Assembly: GCA_033675265.1 (NCBI GenBank)
Contig: JAUJYZ010001097.1
Location: forward strand, 216,501-280,500
Direction: 5' to 3'
Origin: Actinostola sp. cb2023
Lineage: Eukaryota; Cnidaria; Anthozoa; Actiniaria; Actinostolidae
DNA: 64,000 nucleotides
The notes below the pieces were generated by a model, which was not told the origin of the DNA, did no database searches, and was given only the letters and a program-made list of their open reading frames with translations. Below are positions 33,101 to 44,218 of this stretch, piece by piece. Numbering within the stretch: the stretch's first letter is position 1; every line of letters begins with the position of its first letter. The position numbers were made by a program, and so were the translations under genes.

Positions 33101-33577
33101 AGGTACATGTAGGCTTATTTAATCCCAGCAGTTACTCACTATACTAGCTTCAAGGCAGTCTTAAATCCCAGCAGTTACTCACTATACTAGCTTCAAGGCA
33201 GTCTTAAATCCCAGCAGTTACTCACTATACTAGCTTCAAGGCAGTCTTAAATCCCAGCAGTTACTCACTAGTTAGCTTCTAGGTAGGCAAGCTTTCCCTC
33301 ATTCGGCTTCATTGGCCACACAGGTTAAGACTGGGGCACACAATTCTGTACATTGTTTTACTGTATTTTGTCTACCTCAATCTTGACTTGAGGCCAAATG
33401 TTGTTCGTGGTCGTGGAACAAATGCAGGAAAGGCAAATTTATTGATGATCCTACATGTAGTATGAGGCTAAAGGACATTCAATTCAATTATTATACATGT
33501 ACAAATTAAAACAGTGTTATGACTAAATATCAAGACAAGATTGTAAGCTCTTTTGTGTTCTACTTGAATAAATAAAC

Positions 33578-33675
<98 letters not shown>

Positions 33676-33676
33676 A

Positions 33677-33735
<59 letters not shown>

Positions 33736-36700
33736 AAGAAAGGATTCAAAATAATGTTTTAACTTTGTCATTGCCTAAAAATCTATTTCTTTTACTCTTA
33801 TTTATTTACAGATAAATTAAATTATTATTATATTATTGTAGTTACTAAACTAGGCAGTTATTCTTTAAACAGGAAGATACAGTTCAGACTCCCAATCTAC
33901 ATGAGGTGATGGAGATACTCGTCGTACCTCATTATACATCTATGCATCGCCACCATCATTACCATCACCATCACCATCACCACCACCACCAGACAGTTTT
34001 AATGTAATTACAGTCTAATCACTTAATATGTTCTACTTATTAATGCAGAATATGGAGGAAGAATTGAGGCAAAAGAAAGAAAATGCATTCAAAGAAGAGG
34101 AACGGAAAAAAGCTGAGATGAAATTAGTGGAAGAACTAGAAGACCGTGAGAGGAGAAAAGAACAAGGCATCCCATTACCAGTTCCACCAACTGATAGTGC
34201 AACGATACCCTCAGCACCACCCCTACAGTCTACCCTCATAGGGGACTTCCCCGTCCCTCCCACCCTAGAGTCTGTTGATGAAAGCAGTATAAAGGACAAC
34301 AGTAGTAACTATAGAGACCATGGAACTCCTAGTACTGATACAAGCAATATCCACACACCAAGCTTGTATTCCGTTAATACTGGGTAAGATACAAGCGTCA
34401 AGAGTTCTAGACTTTCAGTACGCACGCAATGCATTGTGAGATTATTACAAAGGAAAAGTGAGCACTAATTCTAGACACAGGGAGCCCAAGCTATTTTTTT
34501 TTTTTTTTTTTAAATAAATAAATAAAAATAAAAAAAGCTATGTTTTTGCTCACTTGGTGCTCACTTTTCCTTTGTAGTAATCTCATAATGCACTGCGTGC
34601 GTACCGAAAGTCTGGAACTCTTGATGCTTGTATACCACTATGACCTGGCTATAAATCCTGAGGGGGGAGGGGGTACTCCCATATATAAAGCATATGGGTA
34701 TGTGCCACTCTATGAGGTCTGGGATAAGGTATTAATTTGCAGCTAAGGTCTGGGATAGGGTATTGACTTCAAGCTATAGGTCTCGGATAGGACTGGGATT
34801 TTCCCGAGTCTCTAGTAATGCTTTACAAAACATGCCAACTTGCTGAATTCAGATTTCAGATTTTTATTCCATTTACACTATTTTTTTGCATTTTTTTTAA
34901 TATGAACAAATTTCTTTTTTTGTCCTTTTCTTTTTTTATTACTGACAGACTTTATTAGATTTTATTATTGTTGCTACTGTACAATGTAATTTATACACAT
35001 TGGTTGTTGTTCTGTTCTAGTCCGCCATCAATAGACAGAGCATCAAAGCCTGGAGACACAACCTTCAATGGTAAGAGAAGAAAGCTGGGTGGTTTGTGGT
35101 GTTGCATTCTGCGAGTAAAGCTATAGACACTTGGTGCAATATCGCTGGCAATATGATTGTAACATGTGTCCACCTCGTTATTGAATCACCTTTATATACA
35201 TAATCTTTATTTACACCTGTTTTCAAAAACATTGCACTTTTACAAAATACAAAATAGTAAAATATCAAAAAAGGAATTAACTAGAGAAACAAAAGAAATG
35301 CGCTCAAGCTGAACTCTGGCTTATTGTTTCTCTAATTAATTCCTTTTTACTATTTTGTATTTTGTAAATGGACAACGTTTTTGAAAACAGGTGTATACTC
35401 AAATTGCCAGGCTAGGGTAGCTTTTACAAGCTACTATCTATTTAACAATTATTCTACGAAATCGAGTCGTACATGAGCTAATAGCCAACGAGGCGCTAGC
35501 CAAGCTATCAGCCATGTACGACGAGATTGAGTGGAATAATTGTTTTATTATATCGACAACCACTGGATTGAGAGAAATATAACATTTGTTTTTATTTTTA
35601 GTTTGGCAAAACCGGTTTGCTATTGTTGAAAATCTCCAACTTTCTCTACTCGTGGTATATGAGCTGATAGCCTACTAGTAGAGTAGCCAATCAGAGCGCA
35701 CGCTTGCTCATATCCAGTGGTTGTCTATATAATAATGACTGTTATCTAATTCTCCTTTCAACAGTTAGTGGTCTTATGACTATGTATATTCCAACTGGGT
35801 TAGTACGCGTCTTTCTGGATATCGCTTCACCAAACACTAGACAGAACAAAGAGACCTGCGGAATTCTCACTGGAAAACTGGTAATTTTATTTTTTACTGT
35901 ACTTTTTAATTCCATTTTGCAGTTCACAATACAAGACCAGGCTAATCTACATATTTAAATACATTAATAAAATTAATATAAGTTCTCAGTTTTGTTCGTT
36001 TCAAAAATGTTTGAATATCTGTGTGCATGTGCTGTGTGCTCTCATAAAGCATGCGACATACACATCCTTTGGCCAATCAGAGTGCATGTTATGTCATAGT
36101 TATTTTATAAAGGATGATGATGATCAAGTTGTCATGTTTGTATATTTATATTTTTAGCAACGCAACAAGTTTCACATCACTCATCTTGTCATCCCAAAGC
36201 AGTCGTCAACATCTGATTCCTGTACAACGTTAAGTGAAGAGGACTTGTTTGAGTATCAAGATCATCACGATCTGATTACCCTGGGCTGGATACATGTAAG
36301 AATTGATCTACAAGTCAACTCCCTATAAACCTATTAGCCATTAAATAGGCCGGGATACAATACTTCATAAAACTCCTCAAACATATACATTTAAAGAGTA
36401 GACCCAGAGGAAGGGGGGCACAGGCACCCTGTGACCCCCCCCCCCCCCCCCCCCCCCCCCTGCCTACGCCCCTGCTGATCAAATGAAGTCGTTGTCATTG
36501 ATTTATTGTAGACTCACACCACGTAAAAAAAATTCAATCTGTGGTAAAAAACAAATTTCCTCCAGTTTAACATGCCGAGAAAATCCAAGTTAAAATTGAA
36601 TGCAAATGAGGATGATTCTGTATCCGATTTACAGATGTCTGCTACGCTTATGATTTCTATTGTATTTCCCTCATTAATTATTCATGATTTTTTAAAGTAA

Positions 36701-39565
36701 GAGATACAATATGAGTGGCCGATCTGTATGGGATTTACAAACTCGAGCCGTAGGCAAGAGTTTGTAAATCCCATACAGATCGGACACGAATATTGTATCT
36801 ACTTATCGAATCCAACGATGTATAAGTGGATGTTTTACTATAATTTGGATGATAGGAAGCAGTTTGGCTGAGAAAATCCAAGTTAAAGCTGAATGCAAAT
36901 GAGGACGATTCTGTATCCGATTTACAGATGTCTGCTACGATTATGATTTCTATTGTATTTCCCTCATTAATTATTCATGAATTCGATAATTATATTTTTA
37001 TTTGTTTGCTGTTTTGTTGTAGACTCATCCTTCGCAGACAGCATTTATGTCTAGTGTAGACCTGCATACTCACTGTTCCTATCAACTTATGATGCCTGAG
37101 GCAATAGCTATTGTGTGTTCTCCTAAGTATAACGAGTAAGTAGTAAGAGAGTCATTATTTCATTCATTATTTCATTCATTCATCCATTCATCCATCCATT
37201 CATCCATCCATTCATTTATCTGTTCATCCATCCATCCATTCATTCATTCATCCATCTGTTCATTCATTCATCCATCCATTCATCCATCTGTTCATCTATC
37301 CATTCATTCATCCATCTGTTCATCCATCTATCCATCCATTCATCCATCCATTCATCCATCTGTTCATCTATCCATTCATCCATCCATTCATTCTTCCATT
37401 CATCCATCTGTTCATCTATCCATTCATTCATCCATTTATCCATCTGTTCATCTATCCATTCATTCATCCATCTGTTCATCTATCCATTCATTCATCCATT
37501 CATCCATCTGTTCATCTATCCATTCATCCATCCATCAATCAATCCATCCATCCATCCATCCATTCATTCATCTATCCATCCATCCATCCATATATTTTTA
37601 AAATTAGTCAGTGTAACATCGATATAACATTTTTTATATTTTTATATTAGTTATTTTAGAGTAGAAATTTAAATTATATTAGTAATTTAATTAGTATGTA
37701 TAGTAATTATTTATTTAGCATTTAGAATTTTATATACATAGTTTTTATTTTTATTTCCATTGTTTTACACACCACCCCACAAGCTTTTCAGCTTTAATTT
37801 TAATCGTGTATAAATAAAGTTATTGTATTGTATTGTATTGTATTGTATCCATCCATCCATTCATTCATCCATCCATTTATCTTGCTTCAGCTTATTGCTG
37901 CTGACGATGGCTACTGGATTGTAGCCATAATATCCAACTATCGTGATGTTTATGCAAATCTTCTCATATTGATTTTCACATTTCATGTTTCTTCTCTCTT
38001 GGTTCGTAGGACTGGTGTGTTCTCGCTTACGCAAGGATATGGAATGAAGTTTATATCATCGTGTCGAAAACCAGGCTTTCATCCCCATCCTAAAGAACCA
38101 CCCCTTTATCAGGTGAGTTTTTATTTATTACAGTTTTCTCCATCTCAAGTGCATTAAGGCCTGGGTTTCAAAATGGCTGCCGTTTATTTGATGAGGGGGT
38201 AGTCTTTCTCCTTGTCTTTGCAATCTTTTGCCTTAAAACTTTGACAAATAATATATAGCCACGACCTTAACAAAAATTTCATAACAGTTTCCAAGGAAAC
38301 CTGGTATGTGACCTTTGAACTCTAATTGAAATAGTATTTTATAAAAGCCTTCTGCATTATAGTAAAGTGTTTTCATATGTCTGATATTTTTATGGATATG
38401 AATAGAGGGTAAGTCATTACTTATAATCCCAATGAGGACGGTAAAGAAAAATATTTTTAAACAATCTTAAATTGAAAGTATCATATTTCATTTTAGCCTA
38501 AATCAGCCTTACAGATAATATTTGCAAGTATCCTCATTGGATATATATACTATGGACTAACTCTGATTCACTTGTATAACAATTTCCTGCATAGTAAAAC
38601 GCTTTAATATGATGCAGGAAGCTTTTATATTAATTATTTAAATTAGAGTTCAAAGGTCACATTCCATGTTTCCATGGAAACTATCCTGTGTAATTGTGAA
38701 CATCGTGGCTATATTGTAATTGCCAAAGTGTTAAGAAGAAATATTACAAGGAGAAAGAATTAGACTACCCCCTCTTGAATTGCGGCCGCCATTTTGAAAA
38801 GTTTGAGACCCAGGCCTTAATGTACTTGAGATGGAAAATGAAAAATATGCAAAGATAATATACAATAAATACACACTAAATAAATGTAATAAAGATAAAG
38901 AATGGAGAGAGAAACATCCAAAAATTATTACCATCAAAATAGCAGTTCTTAAATTTTGATAATATTTACAGTGCGACGACTACAACCGGGGCCACTTAGA
39001 TAAGGAGAATGGTCTCTCCTGATTGGCTGAAGTACACAAATTGTGAAATTGGCTTTGTTTTTGTCTGAATTGTGATCGGTTCTGGTTGAAGTCGTCACAC
39101 TGTAATATCCAATTTAAAAACTGTAAAGCCTGTCGACTTGTTAATGAGGGGGACAGTATCTGCGCTGGTGACGAACATGAAATACATGGCAAAATGCATT
39201 TATATTGCTTTTGTGTTTTAACATTTTTAAATTTATTTCTTTTATTCATTTTGTGTTATTAATTTTGTCCCCCTCCCACATCCATGATCCTTAACCTTTA
39301 AACGATAGATTGTTTAGATGTGATGTCATAATGATATAAGGCAATTATTGAAAGGGTGCCATGCATGAACATTTATGATCAAAATACAAATTCTCCTTTG
39401 ACATTCAAATAATCTGGAGGAGAAATGATAATTTGATCCAAGATCCCTTACACAGTCCCTCATGGCTAGTCACTTAGGTCTAATGCTATTGTTTCAATGT
39501 AGGAGAGTGACCATACTGAATGGCAAGACAACACAAAGTTTGAAGTGGTTGATCTTCGAAGATAA
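27000..39565 (+). CDS. STAMBP: AMSH/STAMBP K63-specific deubiquitinase (11 exons, complete)
   Basis: Exons 27000-27131, 28455-28519, 29516-29591, 29888-29989, 34049-34383, 35021-35070, 35765-35880, 36158-36295, 37023-37135, 38010-38112, 39503-39565; 1293 nt, 430 codons plus stop, all phases consistent (human AMSH is 424 aa). Order: MIT-like/USP8-dimer domain (about 1-125) starting [17 protein letters not shown]; charged coiled coil (about 110-175); proline-rich linker; STAM SH3-binding motif PSIDRASKP (239-247), matching P-x-V/I-D/N-R-x-x-K-P; JAMM/MPN+ domain (about 260-430). Catalytic and zinc residues are all present: Glu283 (ETCGILTG), His338/His340/Asp351 with Ser348, and structural zinc His353, Cys394, His400, His402. 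Removes K63-linked ubiquitin on ESCRT-0 cargo at endosomes. Only oddity: the exon 4 donor is GTGCAA. Confidence 0.97.
27515..28350. repeat. 58-bp tandem repeats with a nested foldback insertion
   Basis: GACACCTCTCTAAGCTGGAC plus ACCTTTGTCTGGTCTATAAA repeats every 58 bp from 28091 (28149, 28207, 28265), with older diverged copies from 27515. Between them 27668-28083 is an inverted-repeat insert (GGCTACACAAACAATTTAAA and AAATCGCGTCGCCTGTGCAA arms). In AMSH intron 1. Confidence 0.85.
28455..28519 (+). CDS. STAMBP: AMSH exon 2
   Basis: [20 protein letters not shown], matching the MIT-like helix of AMSH. Acceptor TTTTTTTCAG, donor GTAAGT; ends 2 bases into a valine codon. Confidence 0.95.
29516..29591 (+). 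CDS. STAMBP: AMSH exon 3
   Basis: [20 protein letters not shown] then AANKK; the FVEKLP-x-H-x-x-Y phrase is diagnostic. Acceptor TTATACACAG, donor GTAATA. Confidence 0.95.
29888..29989 (+). CDS. STAMBP: AMSH exon 4
   Basis: [20 protein letters not shown] then [14 protein letters not shown]. Acceptor ATCTTCTTCAG. The only in-frame donor is GTGCAA at 29990, a poor match to consensus, directly before the CTGT repeat. Confidence 0.88.
30012..30440. repeat. CTGT/ACTTCACAAG minisatellite
   Basis: Runs of TGTC separated by GCCACTTCACAAGACTG, units of about 32-40 bp of varying CTGT length. In AMSH intron 4 just after the weak donor; long open frames through it are artefacts. Confidence 0.93.
31104..33290. 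repeat. 43-bp minisatellite, about 50 units, with higher-order copy
   Basis: Unit AAATCCCAGCAGTTACTCAC plus TATACTAGCTTCAAGGTAGG plus CTT; some units carry an extra TACATG. A distinct block with CATACATACATACA and AAGTTTATTTAGATACACTA occurs twice, at about 31945 and 32845, so a ~900-bp segment was itself duplicated. AMSH intron 4. Confidence 0.97.
33577..33735. repeat. (ATT)n microsatellite
   Basis: Long ATT run with two short interruptions, AMSH intron 4. A (CAT/CAC) run follows at 33945-33992. Confidence 0.97.
34049..34383 (+). CDS. STAMBP: AMSH exon 5: coiled coil and linker
   Basis: Starts [20 protein letters not shown] then [20 protein letters not shown] (coiled coil), and continues into a Pro/Ser/Thr-rich linker with IPLPVPPTD. 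Acceptor ATTAATGCAG, donor GTAAGA; ends 2 bases into a glycine codon. Confidence 0.94.
34391..34633. repeat. Palindromic element after AMSH exon 5
   Basis: ACAAGCGTCAAGAGTTCTAG and TTACAAAGGAAAAGTGAGCA on the left are mirrored by TGCTCACTTTTCCTTTGTAG and GAACTCTTGATGCTTGT on the right. It begins within 10 bp of the exon 5 donor. Confidence 0.85.
35021..35070 (+). CDS. STAMBP: AMSH exon 6: STAM-binding motif
   Basis: [16 protein letters not shown]. The nonamer PSIDRASKP fits the SH3 ligand of STAM. Acceptor TTGTTCTGTTCTAG, donor GTAAGA. Confidence 0.94.
35214..35545. repeat. Two palindromes in AMSH intron 6
   Basis: 35214-35392: arms CACCTGTTTTCAAAAACATTG and ATACAAAATAGTAAAA with AGAGAAACAA near the centre. 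35445-35545: arms TTATTCTACGAAATCGAGTC and GACGAGATTGAGTGGAATAA. Confidence 0.82.
35765..35880 (+). CDS. STAMBP: AMSH exon 7: JAMM domain start
   Basis: [20 protein letters not shown] then [18 protein letters not shown]; Glu283 in ETCG is the catalytic acid/base. Acceptor CTTTCAACAG, donor GTAATT. Confidence 0.97.
36158..36295 (+). CDS. STAMBP: AMSH exon 8
   Basis: [20 protein letters not shown], then [20 protein letters not shown] and TLGWIH. Ends at His338, the first zinc histidine. Acceptor TTATATTTTTAG, donor GTAAGA. Confidence 0.97.
36586..36985. repeat. Dispersed repeat with palindrome core, related to 54755-55040
   Basis: Two direct copies (about 36590-36690 and 36870-36980) of AATCCAAGTTAAAGCTGAAT-type sequence with ATCCGATTTACAGATGTCTG flank a perfect hairpin GATCTGTATGGGATTTACAA / TTGTAAATCCCATACAGATC at 36720-36782. 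The family recurs in a PSD intron. A poly-C run lies just before, at 36437-36460. Confidence 0.88.
37023..37135 (+). CDS. STAMBP: AMSH exon 9: JAMM core
   Basis: [20 protein letters not shown] then [17 protein letters not shown]. Completes H-x-H-x7-S-x2-D (His340, Ser348, Asp351) and gives His353. Acceptor TGTTGTAG, donor GTAAGT. Confidence 0.98.
37150..37592. repeat. CATT/CCAT tetranucleotide array
   Basis: Irregular mix of CATT, CATC and TGTT words, starting 15 bp after the exon 9 donor. A TTGTA run follows at 37823-37848. Confidence 0.95.
38010..38112 (+). CDS. STAMBP: AMSH exon 10: structural zinc ligands
   Basis: [20 protein letters not shown] then [14 protein letters not shown], giving Cys394, His400 and His402. 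Acceptor TTGGTTCGTAG, donor GTGAGT. Confidence 0.97.
38158..38816. mobile_element. TTAA-bounded foldback element in AMSH intron 10
   Basis: Arms from GGCCTGGGTTTCAAAATGGC and the GGGGGTAGTCT region pair with CCATTTTGAAAAGTTTGAGA / CCCAGGCC. TTAA lies at 38154-38157 and 38817-38820. The inverted homology continues about 14 bp outside the TTAA (CATCTCAAGTGCA / TGTACTTGAGATG), so the true end is uncertain. TTAAGGCCTGGGTCT also occurs at 8769 and, inverted, at about 13906. Confidence 0.75.
39503..39565 (+). CDS. STAMBP: AMSH exon 11 (last)
   Basis: [20 protein letters not shown] and TAA. The VVDLR ending corresponds to the C-terminal strand of AMSH proteins. Acceptor GTTTCAATGTAG. No clear AATAAA within 200 bp downstream. 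Confidence 0.93.
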   Translation, partial: ESDHTEWQDNTKFEVVDLRR

Positions 39566-40292
39566 GATTATTATAACGTCATCAGTCATAATTATATTAG
39601 ATTGAAAATCAAAAATTTAAAAAATTTAAAGATTATCATGAACATGATCCGATCCATTAGGGGTATCGAATGGTCAAAACGAGACAAGACATCTTTTTTT
39701 GCGATCCCGAGACACTTTTTCACCGATTTCCTTTGTTTTCAAAATTCGAGACTCTGAGACTTTCAAGACCCGCAAAATTTCGGTCAAAATTTGCAGGGAC
39801 CATTCGACACCCTTTTCATTGAGAAAGTCAAAGTAGTGCCTCTACTGCAGTGTTAAAGTCAAACAAATTCTCCTATGCGATAGCTTGCACCAGGTCTGAG
39901 ATGGCGGCCCCAGGTTGTACTAAGTCTGCACAGGTTGCTAGGGACCACTGGTTGCTAGGGACCTACAAGTGAGTTGAAGAGAGAGAGAGGACTGAGTAGG
40001 AAATATCTCCCTCTTCCCTTGGTTACAACAGGGTACCCATCACATCTGTTTGATTTAGTCTTCAATGCAGGTCCGCTAGTCAATCATCCACTAACAGACT
40101 TCAACACAGGGAGTCTAATTACCATATGCATCTTGTTTGATGGGCTTCCTGTGGTAAAGCATACAGGATATTATATTGGGCTCCCTGTGTTAAAGCCTTA
40201 AATCTTAATTAAGCAGACTCTACCTAAAAACGGCACAATTTTTAAGGCCCCTATAATGTGACACTACTAGTGCTTGAAGCAAGGGGTGTCTG

Positions 40293-40398
40293 CTTATGGG
40301 ACTAGCCTCCTTTGCAGACGTTTTAGTTGATTGGCTTTTCTCTGTTGAGAGAAAAGCCAATCAACTAAAACGTCTGCAAAGGAGGCTACTTATGGGAC
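40293..40398. mobile_element. 86-bp perfect foldback with 10-bp target duplication
   Basis: Arms 40303-40341 and 40350-40388 (TAGCCTCCTTTGCAGACG...) are perfect reverse complements over about 39 bp with an 8-nt loop. CTTATGGGAC flanks both sides at 40293-40302 and 40389-40398. Confidence 0.92.
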
Positions 40399-40889
40399 AT
40401 GGTAGGATAGAATGCAGTTCTCTCTCCAGAAATATTGGATAAAAAAGAATTATTTTGAAATATTCTCACAATCATCTGAGATCAAAATGTAAATTCTCCT
40501 TGAGGATCATTGAATTCTTGAGGAGAACTTGAATTTTGATCACATAATTTGTAATCTTTTACTAATTGCACAAGCATATGTTATCATTATCAGAAATCCA
40601 AACAAGGGCACAACATTTTCCCCAGGTTTGGATTGGAATACATAATCTAGCACCTTCTCTCCATTCATTCCTTGGTCACCCTGTGGAAAGATGAAAGGAC
40701 TGAGACCCAGTCCTCTTTCCTCCCATTTTGCCACAGGAGGACCAAGAAAGAGCCATATTGTATATTTACTCAGTTGTACAGTATTTTGTGATGTAAAATT
40801 TATATGTTATCATAGTTTCATCAAACAAAAAGGAAAGAAAACCATAATAAAACTATAACAATCATATTACAGTGATATGCCATTCACCT

Positions 40890-41600
40890 CAGCCCATGCA
40901 AAATGGTCCAAATCGACCCAAAATCGACCAAAACCAAAGCCTGTAGCCCATGCAAAATGGTCCAAATCGACCCAAAATCGACCAAAACCAAAGCCTATAG
41001 CTCATGCAAAATGGTCCAAATCGACCCAAAATCGACCAAAACCAAAGCCTATAGCCCATGCAAAATGGTCCAAATCGACCCAAAATCGATCAAAACCAAG
41101 CCTATAGCCCATGCAAAATGGCCAAAATCGACCAAAACCAAAGCCTATAGCCCATGCAAAATGGTCCTAATAGACCCAAAATCGACCAAACCAAAGCCTG
41201 TAGCCCATGCAAAATGGTCAAAATCGACCCAAAATCGACCAAAACCAAAGCCTATAGCCCATGCAAAATGGTCCAAATCGACCCAAAATCGACCAAAACC
41301 AAAGCCTATAGCTCATGCAAAATGGTCCAAATCGACCCAAAATCGACCAAAACCAAAGCCTATAGCCCATGCAAAATGGTCAAAATCGACCCAAAATCGA
41401 TCAAAACCAAGCCTATAGCCCATGCAAAATGGCCAAAATCGACCAAAACCAAAGCCTATAGCCCATGCAAAATGGTCCTAATAGACCCAAAATCGACCCA
41501 AACCAAAGCCTGTAGCCCATGCAAAATGGCCAAAATCGACCAAAACCAAAGCCTATATAGCCCATGCAAAATGGTCCAAATCGACCCAAAATCGACCAAA
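40890..41600. repeat. 54-bp minisatellite with ~310-bp higher-order repeat
   Basis: Unit CCCATGCAAAATGGTCCAAA, TCGACCCAAAATCGACCAAA, ACCAAAGCCTATAG, about 13 copies. The unit order from 40903 repeats from about 41212, showing duplication of a multi-unit block. The open frames in it are artefacts of a period divisible by 3. Confidence 0.96.
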
Positions 41601-41605
41601 ATATG

Positions 41606-42325
41606 GTCATGTTGTGTGGAGGTGGTCATTGTGTAGAAGTGGTCATTGTGTAGAGGTGGTCATTGTGTGGAGGTGGTCATTGTATAGAGGTGGTCATTGT
41701 GTAGAAGTGGTCATTGTGTGGAGGTGGTCGTTGTGTAGAGGTAGTCATTGTGTGGAGGTGGTCATTGTATAGAGGTGGTCATTGTGTAGAAGTGGTCATT
41801 GTGTGGAGGTGGTCGTTGTGTAGAGGTAGTCATTGTATAGAGGTGGTCGTTGTGTAGAGGTGGTCGTTGTGTAGAGGTGGTCATTGTGTAGAGGTGGCCA
41901 TTGTGTAGAGGTGGTCGTTGTGTAGAGGTGGTCATTGTGTAGAGGTGGTCATTGTGTAGAGGTGGTCATTGTGTAGAGGTGGTCATTGTGTAGAGGTGGT
42001 CATTGTGTAGAGGTGGTCATTGTGTAGAGGTGGTCATTGTGTAGAGGTGGTCATTGTGTAGAGGTGGTCGTTGTGTAGAGGTGGTCATTGTGTAGAGGTG
42101 GTCATTGTGTAGAGGTGGTCATTGTGTAGAGGTGGTCATTGTGTAGAGGTGGCCATTGTGTAGAGGTGGTCGTTGTGTAGAGGTGGTCATTGTGTAGAGG
42201 TGGTCATTGTGTAGAGGTGGTCATTGTGTAGAGGTGGTCATTGTGTAGAGGTGGTCATTGTGTAGAGGTGGTCATTGTGTAGAGGTGGTCATTGTGTAGA
42301 GGTGGTCGTTGTGTAGAGGTGGTCA
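41606..42325. repeat. 17-bp minisatellite, about 42 units
   Basis: TAGAGGTGGTCATTGTG with CGTTG and TATAG variants, directly abutting the 54-bp array. Confidence 0.97.
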
Positions 42326-42578
42326 AAGGCTGTTGTGAAAACGTTTCAATTACAATAACAATAACTGTATGGGATGGCTGATGACCAATAAGGGCCGAGG
42401 ATTTTTGTCCTGGCCGTTGTCGGAAGGTGGCAGTGTGTGGGAGTTCTACAGTATTTCAAAATATTTCCACTCTTCAAGATTAAAATGTCACTTTTATTCA
42501 GTTAATTTATAAATAATGGAAGTTTGCAATTTACAAAAAATATCTCCACTAGAATTAATTAATAAATATTTTCTTGAT

Positions 42579-42789
42579 TTATTGATTCAATAAACAGAAC
42601 TTTCCTCTAATGATTGTAACTGCCTGCAGTAGTGTGTGAGCCACACTTAATAGTCGACCATCATTCTCAATTCCTTCTTCTCCTAGTTCTATTAATACAC
42701 ATGTAGATATATCTAGTGTTGTTCTATATCTTGACAATCTCTTGTAAAGTCTGTTGACATAACAGCAGCACCAGGCCACAATCGTATTT
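42579..42789 (-). CDS. Possible 3'-terminal exon, unidentified gene
   Basis: Acceptor TTTCAAATCCAG, then an open frame NTIVAWCCCYVNRLYKRLSR, YRTTLDISTCVLIELGEEGI, ENDGRLLSVAHTLLQAVTII, RGKFCLLNQ stop; the stop overlaps an AATAAA. The amino-acid pattern looks like a real protein, but the other two frames are also open for 20 or more codons, and I recognise no family. Confidence 0.35.
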
Positions 42790-43854
42790 CTGGATTTGAA
42801 AACAAGATTGCTGAATGGTTTCCACTGTAATAATGCTACTGATGGCAGTCCAATATCTTATTACAGAATGGGGTACCCTGCGAGCAGAGTCTCCTTTTAC
42901 CTGAGGAGGTAAAAGAAGATTCTGCTCGTGGGATAAGAATGGGGATGCATGTTATTCTAAAACTGATACCCCTGTTTTCAGAAACGTTGTCCTATGTGAA
43001 TAGTAAATAGTAAGAAGGAATAAATATCACCATGATCAGCATGAAGCACCAAAACAGGGCATTTGAACAGAAGAAGAATTTCCCTTTGTCTGAGTTGAAG
43101 TAAAATTTCCTAAGAAAGTTATGAAAAAGATTTGAAAGTGCCTGCTTTTGTGCTTAATCATGGTGCTAGTTATTCCTTTTTACATTTTACTATTTCACAT
43201 TTTGGAAGAAAAGACACATTTGTCAAGACCTCTAAAATTTACTACAGCAAAGTATTCATAGACGAAAAATGAAGACATGTATTTATTTTTTTGCTAAGTC
43301 AGTTGGCATCACTGAAAAATCATATTTTGTGACATGATCACTCTGTATAAATATCTTATTCGTTATTATTATTATTATTATTATAATTTTCGAGTTCAAG
43401 TAGTCAATTGTAAATTACAGGGTACCTACATGTAGTGAGATTTGCAATTGTTTGTGTAAAAATACATGAAATAAAGTTTCCATAATTATTTATTGAATCT
43501 CTTTGTACTACACAATTTGTATGAAGAACAGTTGGTGTGATCTCATGTAATCTTACAAATCTACTTGTTTTCAAATCCAGAAAAGGATATTTTGTCATTA
43601 TTATTGCACAGACTTTGCAAGAGTTTGTCCACGAGACTTAAATAATTGAAATATTAATTCATTGAATCCCATTTTAAGCATTGTTCATCCTTTACTCTGT
43701 AAAAGAACATCACTAAGCATTTAAAATTCGTAATTAATTAATAAATATATATGTATGGTAATTATTACCATACATTTGGAAATTGATTTTTCAAATCAAG
43801 CAGAAAATAGTAAAGCTTTAAATATTTTGTGAATTTCAAGAAGCAAGTTTTGCT

Positions 43855-44136
43855 ATTTTCATCATCATCGCCATTATCCTCATCCATCATCATCACCACC
43901 ATCCATCACATTACCATCCATCATCATCGTCACCATCCATCATCACCACTATCCATCATCACCACCATCCATCATCATTACCTTCCATCATCATCATCAT
44001 CACCATCCATCATCATTACCATCCATCATCATCATCACCATCCATCATCACCATCCATCATCATCACCATCCATCATCATCACCACCATCCATCATCATT
44101 ACCATCCATCATCATCATCACCATCCATCATCATGC
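43855..44136. repeat. CAT/CAC trinucleotide array
   Basis: CATCATCACCATCCATCATC-type words. A similar array at 44808-44935 uses CACCATTGTCAT. Confidence 0.95.
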
Positions 44137-44164
44137 AATTATAACACATCCTGGCTTCACACAC

Positions 44165-44218
44165 CAATAATACAATCTGGGCACATGCATTTAGTCTTTC
44201 GACATGCTGTAAATAATT
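44165..44218 (-). CDS. Possible 54-nt internal exon, unidentified
   Basis: Acceptor AATCACAGCAACAG, donor GTGTGT. Reads either NYLQHVERLNACAQIVLL or, in the phase left by the 45121 candidate, LFTACRKTKCMCPDCII. Frame unresolved. Confidence 0.25.

Larger units (their letters stand above)
39376..40542. repeat. Two copies of a ~63-bp hairpin family
   Basis: 39376-39438 and 40480-40542 pair TGATCAAAAT-x-CAAATTCTCCT with AGGAGAA-x-TTTGATCA. Further copies: 44371-44434, 44482-44545, 44595 (truncated), 46433-46496, 47163-47225, 47286-47350 and 53277-53340. Confidence 0.85.

Noticed and set aside
36437..36460. Poly-C run as a functional element
   Set aside because: Similar G or C runs at 21706 and 21970 look like repeat ends or sequencing slippage; nothing else supports a role.
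40877..41636. Open frames KWSKSTQNRPKPKP
   Set aside because: 54-bp minisatellite with period divisible by 3; both strands open; no flanking gene signals.
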